DNA of 64,000 nucleotides, taken from assembly GCA_002331385.1 (NCBI GenBank), contig DCYB01000010.1:1-64000 (forward strand), in the 5' to 3' direction. The notes below the pieces were generated by a model, which saw nothing but the letters and a program-made list of their open reading frames with translations, did no database searches and was not told the DNA's origin. The position numbers and the translations under genes are program-made. Of this stretch, positions 1 to 8,065 are shown one piece after another; the first letter of the stretch is position 1, and each line of letters begins with the position of its first letter. The stretch comes from Comamonadaceae bacterium UBA2121. GTDB taxonomy: Bacteria > Pseudomonadota > Gammaproteobacteria > Burkholderiales > Burkholderiaceae_C.

Positions 1-1918
1 GCCCCAGTCGCTGTTCAATCACCGGCTTCCACGGCACCAGACTGAACCCCATGCCGTCGTCTAGCATCGCGTAGCGCCCGCTGGCGAGCATGAGGCTGCG
101 CCGGTAGATGCCAGCCACGCGCTGCCCGTCGGTGACGGGCCGATGCGCTAGGCCGATTTCGGCGGCAATATCCTTGGCGGCCTTTGCCAGTTCCCGATTC
201 CGCAGCGTCCCCAGCAAGTTCCGGGCGAGGATCACCCGCTGCCCACGCCGCTGGGCCAGCCCCTGTTCTTCAAGGAAGTCGGCGCGCTGCTGCAAGGCTT
301 CCTTCGTCTCGCCGCCAAAGCCCAGATCGCCCAGCCCCTTGCCGCCACCGATCAACTGCTGGTCCAGCCAGGTCGCGCCGATCACGCGGGCCTGCCGCTC
401 GATGGGCAAGTGCGATTTCAGCTCCACCGCCACGCCGCCCAGGCGCTGTGCGTCGTTCTGGCGGCCACGTTCGGCCAGGTCGTCCGGCACCTTCCATAGT
501 CCATCAGCCACACGTTCCACGATGCCGGCCCGGCGCAGGGCTTCCAGTCGGCGGACATGGGCCGCGACGACCTCCTGCGGGTCGCGGCCGGGCTTGGCTC
601 GGCCTTGCTCGATCGCCAGGTGATGATCGGCGCGGTACAGGCCATCGCTCGCCAGCGCGGCGATGTTCTTGTCGGCCGCCCGCACCTCGTTGGAACCGCG
701 TACCTCCACCACGGCTCCGGTGGGATAGTTCGCCAGCTCGTCGCGGGCGTTCAAAGCGACGTAGTGGGCCTTGCCGTCCACGCCGTCGATGACCAGATAG
801 CCGCGGTCGTGCAGCTCGTCGGCCAGCCCCTTGCCGGCCACGCGGCCGACGATGGTGCGGCCGTCGTCGCCGGGCTCAAACACCGCCTGCTCGCGCGGCT
901 GGCCGCTCATGGCGCGCTGCATGGTGCGGATGATGTCACCACGCTCGCCCAAGGCGCGCAAGGTCTTCTCCGCGTCGGCATGCACGGCCCAGGTGCCGGG
1001 CTGCGTCTCGTCAGCCAGGCCCAGGCGCTGCAAGCGTTGGAGTCGGCCGATCAGCAGCAGCCGCTGGCGTTGCAGGCGGGGCTCATTGAAGCGCTCGATC
1101 TGCACCCGGCCATCCTCGCCGGCCTCACGCTGCAATGTGCGGTCGAGGCTCGTCCACCGCTCCTGTTCCACCTCGCGCTGCAAGGTCTGCTGGATCTCCA
1201 GTTCGGTGCGCGGCCCCAGCCATTCCGTCGCCAGTTCGGCGGCGCGATGGCGGAAGCCGTGGGCGATGTAGTCGCCCGCGATGATGAGGTCTTTGCCGGT
1301 GTCGTCGCGCCCGCGCACGATCAGGTGGGTGTGCGGGTTGTCGGTGTTCCAGTGATCGACTGCCACCCAATCCAGCCGCGTCCCCAGATCGGCTTCCATG
1401 CGGTTCACAAGATGCCGGGTGTAGGTGCGCAGGTCGTCCAGCTCGGCCCCGTCCTCGGGCGAGACGATGAAGCGGAAATGGTGCCGGTCGTCGTTGGCCC
1501 GCTCCTTGAAGGCATCGAGGTCGGCATCGTCAATCTGCGGCCCGTAGGCCCGGCCCGGTTCGCCATCGCGGCCGGCGCCGTCGCGCTCGATGTAGCGCAG
1601 GTGCTTGGCGAGCGACTGCGGGCTGGCGTTGCGTTGATTGACCAGTAGGGTCTTGATGGTCACGCGCCGCGACATGGACGTCAGCTTCGCCCCGGCGAAG
1701 CGCGCCGCCGTATGGCCGCGCCCCAGGCGCGAGCCGGGCCGCTGGCCGGCGCGTGCGCCGCTGCCGCCGGCTGCGGAATGGCGCATCGAGGACTTGCCGC
1801 CGCTGGCCTTGCCCGCCTGCTTGAGTACCTTGGAAACGAAGCTCTGGCCCTGGCCTTTGCCCCGGTTCTTCGGGGCGCTCGGACGCACCCGGAAATCGTC
1901 GTCGCGGCGGGCGGTCAT
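1..1918 (-). CDS. rlxS: DUF3363-type conjugative relaxase (VirD2/RlxS-like), 3' end outside window
   Basis: This is the relaxase that would nick oriT and pilot ICE DNA during conjugation. An open minus-strand frame of 639 codons runs from ATG 1918 to the window edge without a stop, so the C-terminus is missing. The first 80 residues are basic and low-complexity. The metal-binding histidine motif typical of relaxases is at about residues 189-198 (H189, then H196-T-H198, in the context DHWNTDNPHTH). It is followed by a region rich in charged helices matching what is known of DUF3363 proteins. In Tn4371-like ICEs this gene sits beside traF, as here. Shorter and opposite-strand frames in this stretch are shadows. 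The symbol follows usage for the Tn4371 family. Confidence 0.88.
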   Translation of the reverse strand, partial: MTARRDDDFRVRPSAPKNRGKGQGQSFVSKVLKQAGKASGGKSSMRHSAAGGSGARAGQRPGSRLGRGHTAARFAGAKLTSMSRRVTIKTLLVNQRNASPQSLAKHLRYIERDGAGRDGEPGRAYGPQIDDADLDAFKERANDDRHHFRFIVSPEDGAELDDLRTYTRHLVNRMEADLGTRLDWVAVDHWNTDNPHTHLIVRGRDDTGKDLIIAGDYIAHGFRHRAAELATEWLGPRTELEIQQTLQREVEQERWTSLDRTLQREAGEDGRVQIERFNEPRLQRQRLLLIGRLQRLQRLGLADETQPGTWAVHADAEKTLRALGERGDIIRTMQRAMSGQPREQAVFEPGDDGRTIVGRVAGKGLADELHDRGYLVIDGVDGKAHYVALNARDELANYPTGAVVEVRGSNEVRAADKNIAALASDGLYRADHHLAIEQGRAKPGRDPQEVVAAHVRRLEALRRAGIVERVADGLWKVPDDLAERGRQNDAQRLGGVAVELKSHLPIERQARVIGATWLDQQLIGGGKGLGDLGFGGETKEALQQRADFLEEQGLAQRRGQRVILARNLLGTLRNRELAKAAKDIAAEIGLAHRPVTDGQRVAGIYRRSLMLASGRYAMLDDGMGFSLVPWKPVIEQRLG

Positions 1919-2378
1919 GGCTGCGCTCCCTGCAAGCTCTGGCGTGTCCTGTCGTGCGAAGCACGGGGACATGCCTGCATTGGCGCGGGCCTCGCGCCCC
2001 AAGCGGCACGGTGGCGAAGCCGCTCCGTGCCGCGCCACCCCCATGTGCAGACAGGCTTTCTACGCGGCCTGGTGCCGCGTCCTTTTGTCTTGCCTTCCGC
2101 CTTTGCCCTTCGCTGTCGCTCCGGGCATCGTCGGCCCGGCGGCGCTGCTGCGGGAGCAGCCAGCGCGCCGGCGAACGCGCGGACTGACGCCATGAAGACA
2201 GCAGGCCGGGCGCGTTCGAAGCAAGACGCCTGCACGTTGGAAGGCTGCGTCGAAGGCAGCGCGACGTGCGGTGCGGATGCACCGGTACGGCAGGCGCGAC
2301 GACACGGCAACAGCAGCGAGAACGACATGCCCGATGGCACGACAAGATGCACGGCAACGTGCAGCGAGTCGGCGGCCA
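1919..2378. other. Gene-free stretch between relaxase and traF with inverted repeats; oriT candidate
   Basis: No convincing protein is seen in these 460 bases. Two inverted repeats stand out. One at about 1945-1971 has arms CGTGC and GCACG around GAA, extended by TGTCC and GGACA. A larger one at 2003-2033 has arms GCGGCACGG and CCGTGCCGC. A gap with hairpins directly upstream of a relaxase gene is a common place for an origin of transfer, but no nic sequence was recognised, so this is inference. Confidence 0.35.
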
Positions 2379-2990
2379 TCATGGGCGGGACTCCAGCCAC
2401 ACCGGATGCGCAACGCCGATCACGGTGGATGCGCTGACCGGGCCGAAATACCGGCTGTCGAACGATGCCGGATTGGTCACGCTCAACAGGAACAGTTCGC
2501 CCGGTTCGAGACGGCGGCAAAGCTGCAAGGATGGCAGCGGTCGGCCCAGCCGGTCGGCAGGCAGCGCGGCGGCCGCAGGCACGCCGTCGATGCGAACCTG
2601 GCCGGCGACGATGCAAACGTGTTGTGGCGCGACCGCGCCCACACGTTTGAGCAGCGGCACGCGCGTTGGCAGATAGCCGCGCTGCGCGGCCAGCATGGCG
2701 GCCCTGTTGGGCAGCGGCACCAGCACGATGCTGTCCACTGACAGCGGACGTGGCAGCGAGGCGGTGCGCGGGTCGAACGGTTCGATGCGATACCAGCCAA
2801 CCGCCACACTGTCGGACGGGTTGTAGGCCAGGCGCGGCAGCGGCGATACGAAAGCCGCCCAGGCCAGCGCCGCGAGGCCGATGGCGGCCAGTGTCGCCAC
2901 GACGACGCGAGCGCGCATACGTGAACGTGGGTGCAAGCGGGGACGCGGCGCAACGGCCGACGTGCTGCCCGTGTTGGTCGGGGCCGTCAT
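2379..2990 (-). CDS. traF: S26-family signal peptidase, TraF type
   Basis: TraF peptidases process the pilin or relaxase-associated proteins of conjugative systems, in the periplasmic face of the inner membrane. The protein is 203 residues. A single N-terminal membrane segment lies at about residues 22-45. It is followed by the catalytic serine motif SDSVAVGWYR and, further on, the general-base lysine in LLKRVGA, both typical of S26 peptidases. The ATG at 2990 overlaps the stop of the DUF2840 gene by four bases (ATGA), which fixes the start and indicates translational coupling. Longer in-frame upstream starts would run through the DUF2840 gene and are rejected. Confidence 0.9.
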   Translation of the reverse strand: MTAPTNTGSTSAVAPRPRLHPRSRMRARVVVATLAAIGLAALAWAAFVSPLPRLAYNPSDSVAVGWYRIEPFDPRTASLPRPLSVDSIVLVPLPNRAAMLAAQRGYLPTRVPLLKRVGAVAPQHVCIVAGQVRIDGVPAAAALPADRLGRPLPSLQLCRRLEPGELFLLSVTNPASFDSRYFGPVSASTVIGVAHPVWLESRP

Positions 2991-3532
2991 GGCAGCACCT
3001 TCCCGGCCAACCAAGCGGCGTGCCGCTCGGCAGTGTATTCGGGCAGCGCAAGGCGAGCCGCCAGACGGTTGCCCAGCGTACGCCAGTACGCGGGCGACAC
3101 GTCGATGGCGGCGATGCCCAGCGCTTCGATAGCGTCGATGCGTTCCAGCACGGCGCGCACGTTGGCATCGCCTTCTGCGTGCAGCAGCAGGCGCGCGCCT
3201 GGCTGCACACCTGGGATGCGCTGTACGGCATCGAGCGGCGTGGCGGCTTGCATCATCATGAGCTGCCAGCGGATCGTGCCGTAGTCGTTTGCCTCCCAGC
3301 GGATGCGGCATAGCATCGTGCCCGGCAGGAACACTGCGCAGCGCCGCCAACGGTCGAGCTGGAGTGTGCGCGCCGGTTCTCCGAAGCGCAGGTAGAGCTT
3401 AAAACGGGCCTCGATGTAGGCCAGCGAAACGCGCGTCAGCGGCACGTTGCCGGCCTGTCCGGCGAGTGTCGAAAGCGCAGGCAACGGCGTAACCGGTGCC
3501 GCGTTCGCGGCAGGCAAAGCGGATGCGGTCAT
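2987..3532 (-). CDS. DUF2840 family protein
   Basis: A 181-residue protein of the DUF2840 family, which is found almost only next to traF and parA in Tn4371-like ICEs. Its biochemical role is unknown. The sequence has an N-terminal low-complexity Ala/Pro stretch and then a compact domain with the motif RRCAVFLPGTMLCRIRWEAN and a C-terminal segment predicted to be helical. No signal peptide or membrane segment is seen. It overlaps both neighbours by ATGA (traF downstream, the small ParA partner upstream), so the four genes parA to traF form one translationally coupled unit. A maintenance or transfer role is inferred from position only. Confidence 0.85.
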   Translation of the reverse strand: MTASALPAANAAPVTPLPALSTLAGQAGNVPLTRVSLAYIEARFKLYLRFGEPARTLQLDRWRRCAVFLPGTMLCRIRWEANDYGTIRWQLMMMQAATPLDAVQRIPGVQPGARLLLHAEGDANVRAVLERIDAIEALGIAAIDVSPAYWRTLGNRLAARLALPEYTAERHAAWLAGKVLP

Positions 3533-3816
3533 GGTGTGTTCTCCCTGCGGTGTTCTGGAAACTCGCGCTCCAGCAGGCCGCGCAGCAGGTCGGCCACGGT
3601 CACGCCCCGCGTGAAGGCCGACACCTTGATGCGTGCCCGCATGGCAGGCGTGATGTCGAGGGTCAGGCGAGCGGTGTAAAGGTCGCCCTTGTTGAGCGCA
3701 TCCGCGTCACCCTGGCGAATCCACGCCTCGGCGTGCGGATTGGCGGGCGGACGCGCACCGATGCCGACCCGCTTGGCTGGGCGTTTGCCGTTGGGTGGGT
3801 TGCTGTTGTCGCTCAT
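3529..3816 (-). CDS. Small ParA partner, ribbon-helix-helix-like
   Basis: A 95-residue basic protein. The N-terminal third is disordered and rich in Asn/Pro/Lys/Arg. The C-terminal half (LYTARLTLDITPAMRARIKV followed by VADLLRGLLEREF) has the strand-helix-helix pattern of ribbon-helix-helix DNA-binding proteins such as ParG. It starts at ATG 3816, overlapping the parA stop by four bases, and ends overlapping DUF2840. A small DNA-binding protein directly after ParA is the usual centromere-binding partner in partition cassettes. That function is inferred from fold pattern and position. The longer frame to 4104 lies over parA and is not used. Confidence 0.75.
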   Translation of the reverse strand: MSDNSNPPNGKRPAKRVGIGARPPANPHAEAWIRQGDADALNKGDLYTARLTLDITPAMRARIKVSAFTRGVTVADLLRGLLEREFPEHRRENTP

Positions 3817-4451
3817 GACGGCCACTGCAGCAGTTCGTCCACCAGGGCGGTGATTTCGCGGGCGGCGGCGCTGTCGGGCGCTGTTTCGCGGGCGAGCCGG
3901 CCAGCGGCCACGCTGTCGGCGAAGACGATGCGTTGGTGGATCTCCGAGCGCAGCGCGGGCAGCGGCTGTTCGGCCAGCGATTGCCGTGCTTCCCTGCCGA
4001 TGATGGTGGTGCTGACGCGCCGATTGATGACGAAGGCCGCTGCTAGCTGCGGCCGGAACACCTGTGCCTCGCGGATCAGCGAAACCATTTCTGAGCTGGC
4101 CCACAGGTCGTAGGGGCTGGGCTGCACCGGGATTAGCACGCGCTCGGCCGCCAGCAGCGCGGAGCGCGCCAAGGCGGCGATCCTGGGTGGCCCGTCGATA
4201 ATGACGTGATCGGCCCGCCTGGCGAGTTCTGGCGCTTCCTGGTGCAGTGTTTCACAGGCGAGGCCCACGGCGCTGAACAACCGTGGCAAGCCCTGCTGGC
4301 TTCTGCGCTGTGTCCAGTCCAGTGAGGAACCCTGCGGGTCGGCATCCAGCAGGATGACGTGTAGGCCGCGCATCGCCAGCTCGCCGGCGATGTGCGTGGC
4401 GAGCGTGGTCTTGCCCACGCCGCCTTTCTGGTTGAGCAGAGCGACGATCAT
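3813..4451 (-). CDS. parA: ParA-family partition ATPase
   Basis: A 212-residue Walker-type ATPase that would segregate the element, or stabilise it when it is excised and replicating. The deviant Walker A motif KGGVGKTT is at residues 9-16, LLDADPQGSSLDW follows, and the Walker B region is HVIIDGPP. The length fits short type Ib ParA proteins, which lack an N-terminal DNA-binding domain. The ATG at 4451 is preceded on the minus strand by GGAGGG at good spacing and places MIVALLNQKGG at the very N-terminus as in homologues; the frame extends further upstream but that part is not conserved-looking. It heads the coupled unit parA-RHH-DUF2840-traF. Confidence 0.93.
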   Translation of the reverse strand: MIVALLNQKGGVGKTTLATHIAGELAMRGLHVILLDADPQGSSLDWTQRRSQQGLPRLFSAVGLACETLHQEAPELARRADHVIIDGPPRIAALARSALLAAERVLIPVQPSPYDLWASSEMVSLIREAQVFRPQLAAAFVINRRVSTTIIGREARQSLAEQPLPALRSEIHQRIVFADSVAAGRLARETAPDSAAAREITALVDELLQWPS

Positions 4452-4616
4452 GGCCTGGCCCTCCGCGTTGGAAAGCCCGGCTGTTGCCGCTGCGTTTGCG
4501 GCCGCGTGGTGGTTGTCCACCGCAGCGGCGTTTCCCTACTAAAAGTTAGAGAAATTAAGTTAGGGAAGTTAGAGGGCGAGGAAACCCAGCGCTGGCGCGG
4601 GTTTGCGGCCGATCTG

Positions 4617-4681
4617 CACGCCTGATAGCACGATAGTCCCACGCCTGATAGCACGATACCCCGCACGCCTGATAGCACGAC
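4617..4681. repeat. Three iterons, candidate ICE replication origin
   Basis: The 17-base unit CACGCCTGATAGCACGA occurs at 4617, 4640 and 4664, a period of 23-24 bases (about two helical turns). It is followed by TCCACAGG and GTTATCCCC, which resemble weak DnaA boxes. The array lies between the end of repA and the start of parA. Directly spaced repeats beside an initiator gene are the classical layout of an iteron-controlled origin. The repeats are seen directly; origin function is inferred. Confidence 0.7.
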
Positions 4682-4704
4682 ACCATCCACAGGCTTTTCC
4701 GAAG

Positions 4705-5562
4705 TTATCCCCGTGCCGTATGCGGCACGGGCCGGAAGGTCAGCAGCTCCATGCCGTTGTCCGGCATTCGCTCGATGCCCAGGACGTAGCCGGGCAGCGA
4801 CTGCCGCGCGACCAGCGCGCGCAGGTCGCAGGCGAAGTCGTAGGGCTTGGCGGTACTGCCCGATTTCTGGTGCAGGTAGCGAAAGTCGAACTGCCAGCCG
4901 TATTCCTGCTTGCCGCCGTGCTTGCGCACCAGCCGGTACAGCCAGCGCTCGATGCCGCCCGTGAGCCGGAAATACGCCGGGTCGATGGTCAGCACCAGGG
5001 CGGCGTCGAGCACGCCGGCATAGAACCAGTCCGGCAGGATCAGCTCGATGCCCAGCGGCGTGCCGCTGGCATCGGCCAGTTCCTTCCATTCGTTGATCCA
5101 CGAAAACCGATGCAAGCGTCGTCCGCTCGTCTCGCGGATGGACGTGGCCACCGTGGTTGATTGCAAGCGATCCAGCGCGGCTTTGAGGCGCTGGTAGTCG
5201 CGCAGCGACTTGCCGCGCCCGATGAAGCGCAGGATCTCGTAGGGCGTGGCGCGCATCAGCCGTGAGGGCCGCAGGCCCGCGTCCTTCGCCTCCACGATCT
5301 GCGAGGCCGCCCATATCAGCACGTCCGAATCCCAGATCGTGGCGATGCCGTGTTCCTGCGTGCCCTCCACGCGGATCGTCACGTTGCCTGCACGGAAGTC
5401 GATGGGCTTGACCCGCTTGGACTTGCCGAGCGAGAAGAACGGATAGGCCATCAAGTCCTGGCTGTCGCGCGGCGCCATGTCGCCCGGCAAGGCGCGGAAC
5501 AGGTCGAGCTGTTCGCGTTCTTGCAACGGCCGCTGCCGCATGGGCAGCGCAGTGCTGGACAT
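4705..5562 (-). CDS. repA: Replication initiator protein A (RepA, RPA family)
   Basis: A 285-residue initiator of the plasmid RPA family (PF10134 type), recognisable from QEREQLDLFRALPGD near the start, DLMAYPFFSLGKSKR, ATIWDSDVLIWAAS, the ATPYEILRFIGRG helix region and WLYRLVRKHGGKQ with the FRYLHQKSGS motif in the C-terminal winged helix. These proteins bind iterons and start replication. In Tn4371-like ICEs the gene may allow the excised circle to replicate. It lies between the AlpA-like regulator upstream and the iteron array plus parA downstream. Length is normal for the family and no frame disruption is seen. Confidence 0.93.
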   Translation of the reverse strand: MSSTALPMRQRPLQEREQLDLFRALPGDMAPRDSQDLMAYPFFSLGKSKRVKPIDFRAGNVTIRVEGTQEHGIATIWDSDVLIWAASQIVEAKDAGLRPSRLMRATPYEILRFIGRGKSLRDYQRLKAALDRLQSTTVATSIRETSGRRLHRFSWINEWKELADASGTPLGIELILPDWFYAGVLDAALVLTIDPAYFRLTGGIERWLYRLVRKHGGKQEYGWQFDFRYLHQKSGSTAKPYDFACDLRALVARQSLPGYVLGIERMPDNGMELLTFRPVPHTARG

Positions 5563-5588
5563 GGCGATGGCCTGCCGCGCGCCGCCGA

Positions 5589-5870
5589 TCAGCGCGCACG
5601 ACTGTCGGCCGAGTGGTGCTCGGCGTATTCGGGATCGGAGGTCGTCTCGAAGCTGCGGTCGGCCGCCCAGGCATCGAGGTCGGCCACGGCGTACATGACG
5701 CGCCGGCCGAACTTGCGAAACTTGGGGCCGCCGCCGATCACGCGCTGCTTCTCCAGCGTGCGCGGCGACAGGCGCAGGTAGTCGGCGGCTTCGTCGTTGG
5801 TGAGATAGCGCTGCGGCTGCGCAGCGGGAGTCGAGACAGTAGCGGCAGGCCGCAAGGGAGCAGGACGCAT
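5589..5870 (-). CDS. AlpA-like helix-turn-helix regulator/excisionase
   Basis: A 93-residue protein with a MerR/AlpA-type winged helix at about residues 20-70: YLTNDEAADYLRLSPRTLEKQR, then GGPKFRKFGRRVMYAVADLDAWA. Such proteins regulate excision or replication genes of plasmids and ICEs by binding short DNA sites. The start at ATG 5870 is chosen because GGAGGT lies about eight bases upstream on the minus strand; two earlier in-frame ATGs have no such site. It is directly upstream of repA, with 26 bases between, and likely cotranscribed with it. Confidence 0.85.
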   Translation of the reverse strand: MRPAPLRPAATVSTPAAQPQRYLTNDEAADYLRLSPRTLEKQRVIGGGPKFRKFGRRVMYAVADLDAWAADRSFETTSDPEYAEHHSADSRAR

Positions 5871-5953
5871 GGTGAACACCTCCATAGCTTTCAAAGCTCC
5901 GGCCACACAGCGCAACCGGATGGAGGCAGTCTCAGAAAACGCGGCCCGCGTGC

Positions 5954-6733
5954 TCAGGGTCGTTTTGCGTCGCCTTCAAAACGACCCTTCTCAAGCGGTG
6001 AAAGCTGTGCTAAGCGGCGATAGCCGCCGCGCATCAACGCATCGCCGCGCCGCACCAGGCGGCGCACCTTGGAGCGCAGGCCGCCGTCGCTGTACCAATC
6101 GGCCACGGCGTCGGCACCGAACAGCCCTTCGCCGACCTCGCGCAAGGATGCGCCCGCCAGGGTCGCGTCGAGCGCCTGCAAGGTATGCAGCTCCAGCAGT
6201 GCAGCGGGTGGTGGCCTGGGCATGGCATGGGCCAGGGCGGCATCCAGCACGGGCACATGACCACAGGCAGGCGCGGCAGCGCCGCCGCGATGGGCATGTG
6301 CGACCGCCATGCCGTCTTCAAGGCTTGGAGCGAGCGCGAAGCGCGCGCAATGGCCGGGGCTGCGCGCGATCAGCGTCAGTCCCTTGCCGTCGTGCAGCAG
6401 TTGCTTGTGTCCGGGTATGCGCCAGAACGCGAAGACGGCCGCATCCGGCGGTGGATCGGCATCGGGATGGAGCTGCACCACGGCCGTATGGCCGGGCAGC
6501 CAGGCCGGATGCGCGTCGCGCGCATCCAGCGCCGGGTCTTCCAGCAGGCGCAAGCCCCAGCGATGCGCCGCCTGCTGTGCGGCCTGTGGCCGGCGATGGT
6601 GGCGCAGCCAGTCAAGCCGGTAGTCGGGATGCCTGCGCAGGTACTCCCAGGCCAGCGCCAGCGCATCCAGCCACAGGATGTAGAGGTAGGCGGCAGTGGG
6701 ATACCAGTGCGCAACATGATGAGGCTGGATCAT
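5954..6733 (-). CDS. DUF2285 domain protein
   Basis: A 259-residue protein of the DUF2285 family, common in proteobacterial ICEs upstream of the AlpA-like gene and repA. The N-terminal part has the family signature HHVAHWYPTAAYLYILWLD and a WEYLRRHPDYR segment. The C-terminal part (LRSKVRRLVRRGDALMRGGY) is strongly basic and looks like a DNA-binding region. No enzymatic motif is visible and the function is not known. ATG 6733 is preceded by CAGGAG at suitable spacing; the upstream extension to 6781 is rejected. A regulatory role is inferred from neighbourhood. Confidence 0.85.
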   Translation of the reverse strand: MIQPHHVAHWYPTAAYLYILWLDALALAWEYLRRHPDYRLDWLRHHRRPQAAQQAAHRWGLRLLEDPALDARDAHPAWLPGHTAVVQLHPDADPPPDAAVFAFWRIPGHKQLLHDGKGLTLIARSPGHCARFALAPSLEDGMAVAHAHRGGAAAPACGHVPVLDAALAHAMPRPPPAALLELHTLQALDATLAGASLREVGEGLFGADAVADWYSDGGLRSKVRRLVRRGDALMRGGYRRLAQLSPLEKGRFEGDAKRP

Positions 6734-7076
6734 GGCGAAAGCTCCTGTCGAACCGCAGGAACGCCGCCACGGGCAGATCAAAACGGAGCTACCGCATCCA
6801 GATCAAAACCATCATTTGCATCAATTCAAAGCTGTAACATGCGGTGTCAAGACCGATTGGCTCCGGTGTATTGCGAATCCCGTCCGAATGCGACGGCCGC
6901 CTGACCTCAAAACGTCGCGCGGCATAAAACACCGTGCCCGAACCCGCATCAGAGATCGTGACTGATTCGGTCATGCCAGCACGGTTTTGGTGCAAGAGTG
7001 CGAATTCAGACCGGACAGGTCTGGAGTAAGACGGAAATAGTCTCAATACGCCTCGCTTGTCCGCAGGGCGAATCGC
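6734..7076. other. Gene-free regulatory gap upstream of DUF2285
   Basis: These 343 bases are less GC-rich than the flanking genes. A minus-strand TTGACA hexamer lies at 6845-6850, about 110 bases upstream of the DUF2285 start, but no good -10 hexamer is found at standard spacing. An 85-codon minus-strand frame (6789-7046) has no recognisable domain or ribosome-binding site and is not called. Confidence 0.4.
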
Positions 7077-7424
7077 TCAATCGAGGACGGAACCGTTCTC
7101 CTGGGCCAGCCGCAGATATTCCGACAGCGGGCGTGCCGCCTGGAAATACCGATCACGCATCACGGGCTGCTTGCGCGGCCCGACGATGGACTCCAGATCG
7201 GACAGCTTCACGGTGCCCAGCTCAGGCATACCGATCCCCAGGTCGATCAGGCCGAAGGCCGTATCGGCATCAACGGGATCGAGCGCGGTCAGCAGCCAGA
7301 TGGCGTGCGCGTCGGGGGTGAACAGCCGCACGACGGGTAACGGGTCGATGGCCTCGCCACCGGCACGGGCCCGGCCGTGGGCCAGCAACTGCCTGCGCTC
7401 GTCCTCGGTGATGAGTCGGTTCAT
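7077..7424 (-). CDS. DUF2958 domain protein
   Basis: A 115-residue member of the DUF2958 family, which is frequent on plasmids and ICEs. The family pattern is clear: PVVRLFTPDAHAIWLLTALD, then DTAFGLIDLGIGMPELGTV, then the RDRYFQAARPLSEYL end. The acidic, compact domain has no known activity. It is transcribed away from the XRE regulator at 7640; the region between holds several inverted repeats. Start ATG 7424 is supported by a GGGGC stretch and by the conserved N-terminus MNRLITEDERRQL. Confidence 0.88.
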   Translation of the reverse strand: MNRLITEDERRQLLAHGRARAGGEAIDPLPVVRLFTPDAHAIWLLTALDPVDADTAFGLIDLGIGMPELGTVKLSDLESIVGPRKQPVMRDRYFQAARPLSEYLRLAQENGSVLD

Positions 7425-7444
7425 GGGCGGCCCCTTCTTGGAAC

Positions 7445-7552
7445 AAATCCGCCGAAACGTGAAAGCGTAAAGCCATCTCGGCGGATTTGGAGATATGCAC
7501 GGATGCGGCTTTGCGCTTTTGTGGGAAGCCGCAAAAGCGGATTTCCGTAAAA
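7445..7552. promoter_or_regulatory. Cluster of inverted repeats between divergent DUF2958 and XRE genes
   Basis: A perfect 11-base inverted repeat AAATCCGCCGA / TCGGCGGATTT occupies 7445-7455 and 7478-7488. Next to it are the arms GCGGCTT / AAGCCGC and CGCTTTTG / CAAAAGCG, and another GCGGATTT at about 7534. The cluster sits in the divergent promoter region and is a natural place for XRE-regulator operators. The repeats are seen; the link to the regulator is inferred. Confidence 0.5.
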
Positions 7553-7639
7553 ACGTAGAACCACAAAAAAGGATCGAATCGTATGAATGAGTTAAAGATA
7601 ACGTGGTTTTAATTGTGCTGCGAATTGACGCTTCTGTCT

Positions 7640-7933
7640 ATGCAGAAGCGCACCGTCCAGCGCGGCCGACCGGCCGGCTCCACCACCCATGACGCCGAGT
7701 TGGCTCACGCCTTCGGCGCAGCGGTGCGTGCGCTGCGGATGGAGCGCGGCATCGCGCAGGAATCGCTGGCGCACCAGGCCGGGATCGAGCGTTCCCACAT
7801 GGGCAAGATCGAGCGCGGCGAGCACATGCCCACGCTGGCGATCATCTTCAAGATCGCCGGCGCGCTCGAATGCAGCACGGCGGTGCTGATGAGCGAGGCT
7901 GAAAGCCAGCTCGCAGCAGCGGCCCAGCCGTAG
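7640..7933 (+). CDS. XRE-family helix-turn-helix transcriptional regulator
   Basis: A 97-residue protein consisting of one lambda-repressor-like HTH at about residues 22-80: FGAAVRALRMERGIAQESLA, HQAGIERSHMGKIERGEHMP, TLAIIFKIAGALECS. It has no protease or sensor domain, like many ICE-borne control proteins. It is the only core gene of this ICE segment on the plus strand and is divergent from the DUF2958/DUF2285 side. Start ATG 7640 is the best placed; no strong ribosome-binding site is visible, so an upstream TTG/GTG start is possible. It probably regulates its own promoter and the divergent genes. Confidence 0.85.
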   Translation: MQKRTVQRGRPAGSTTHDAELAHAFGAAVRALRMERGIAQESLAHQAGIERSHMGKIERGEHMPTLAIIFKIAGALECSTAVLMSEAESQLAAAAQP

Positions 7934-7950
7934 GCGACGGCCCAGCCGAT

Positions 7951-8042
7951 CCGGCGCCGCCGGTTCGGGGAGTTCAGGGGCGCCAAGCCACGCGCGGCGG
8001 GGATAGCCCGCAGGGCTTTCCCTGGAGGCAAGCGAAGCGCGC
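7951..8042. repeat. ICE intergenic repeat, copy A
   Basis: A GC-rich segment nearly identical to bases from 10560 and similar to bases from 9350. Shared landmarks are CCGGTTCGG, then GGCGCCAAGC, then GGCGGGGATAGCCCGCAGGG, then GGAGGCAAGCG. It fills the space between the XRE gene and the DUF3800 cargo gene. It has no credible reading frame. It lies on one side of DUF3800, with copy B on the other. Confidence 0.8.
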
Positions 8043-8065
8043 CGCGTCGCAGTCGCAGAGGGAGG

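Noticed and set aside
557..1648. 363-codon plus-strand frame at the left edge
   Set aside because: It lies opposite the relaxase, whose minus-strand frame is open to the window edge and holds the histidine motif.
4617..4681. Possible CRISPR array
   Set aside because: Only three 17-base units with 6-7 base gaps; repeat and spacer lengths are wrong. Iterons next to repA explain them.
6789..7046. 85-codon minus-strand frame between DUF2958 and DUF2285
   Set aside because: No ribosome-binding site, no recognisable domain, and it fills a promoter-like AT-richer gap.
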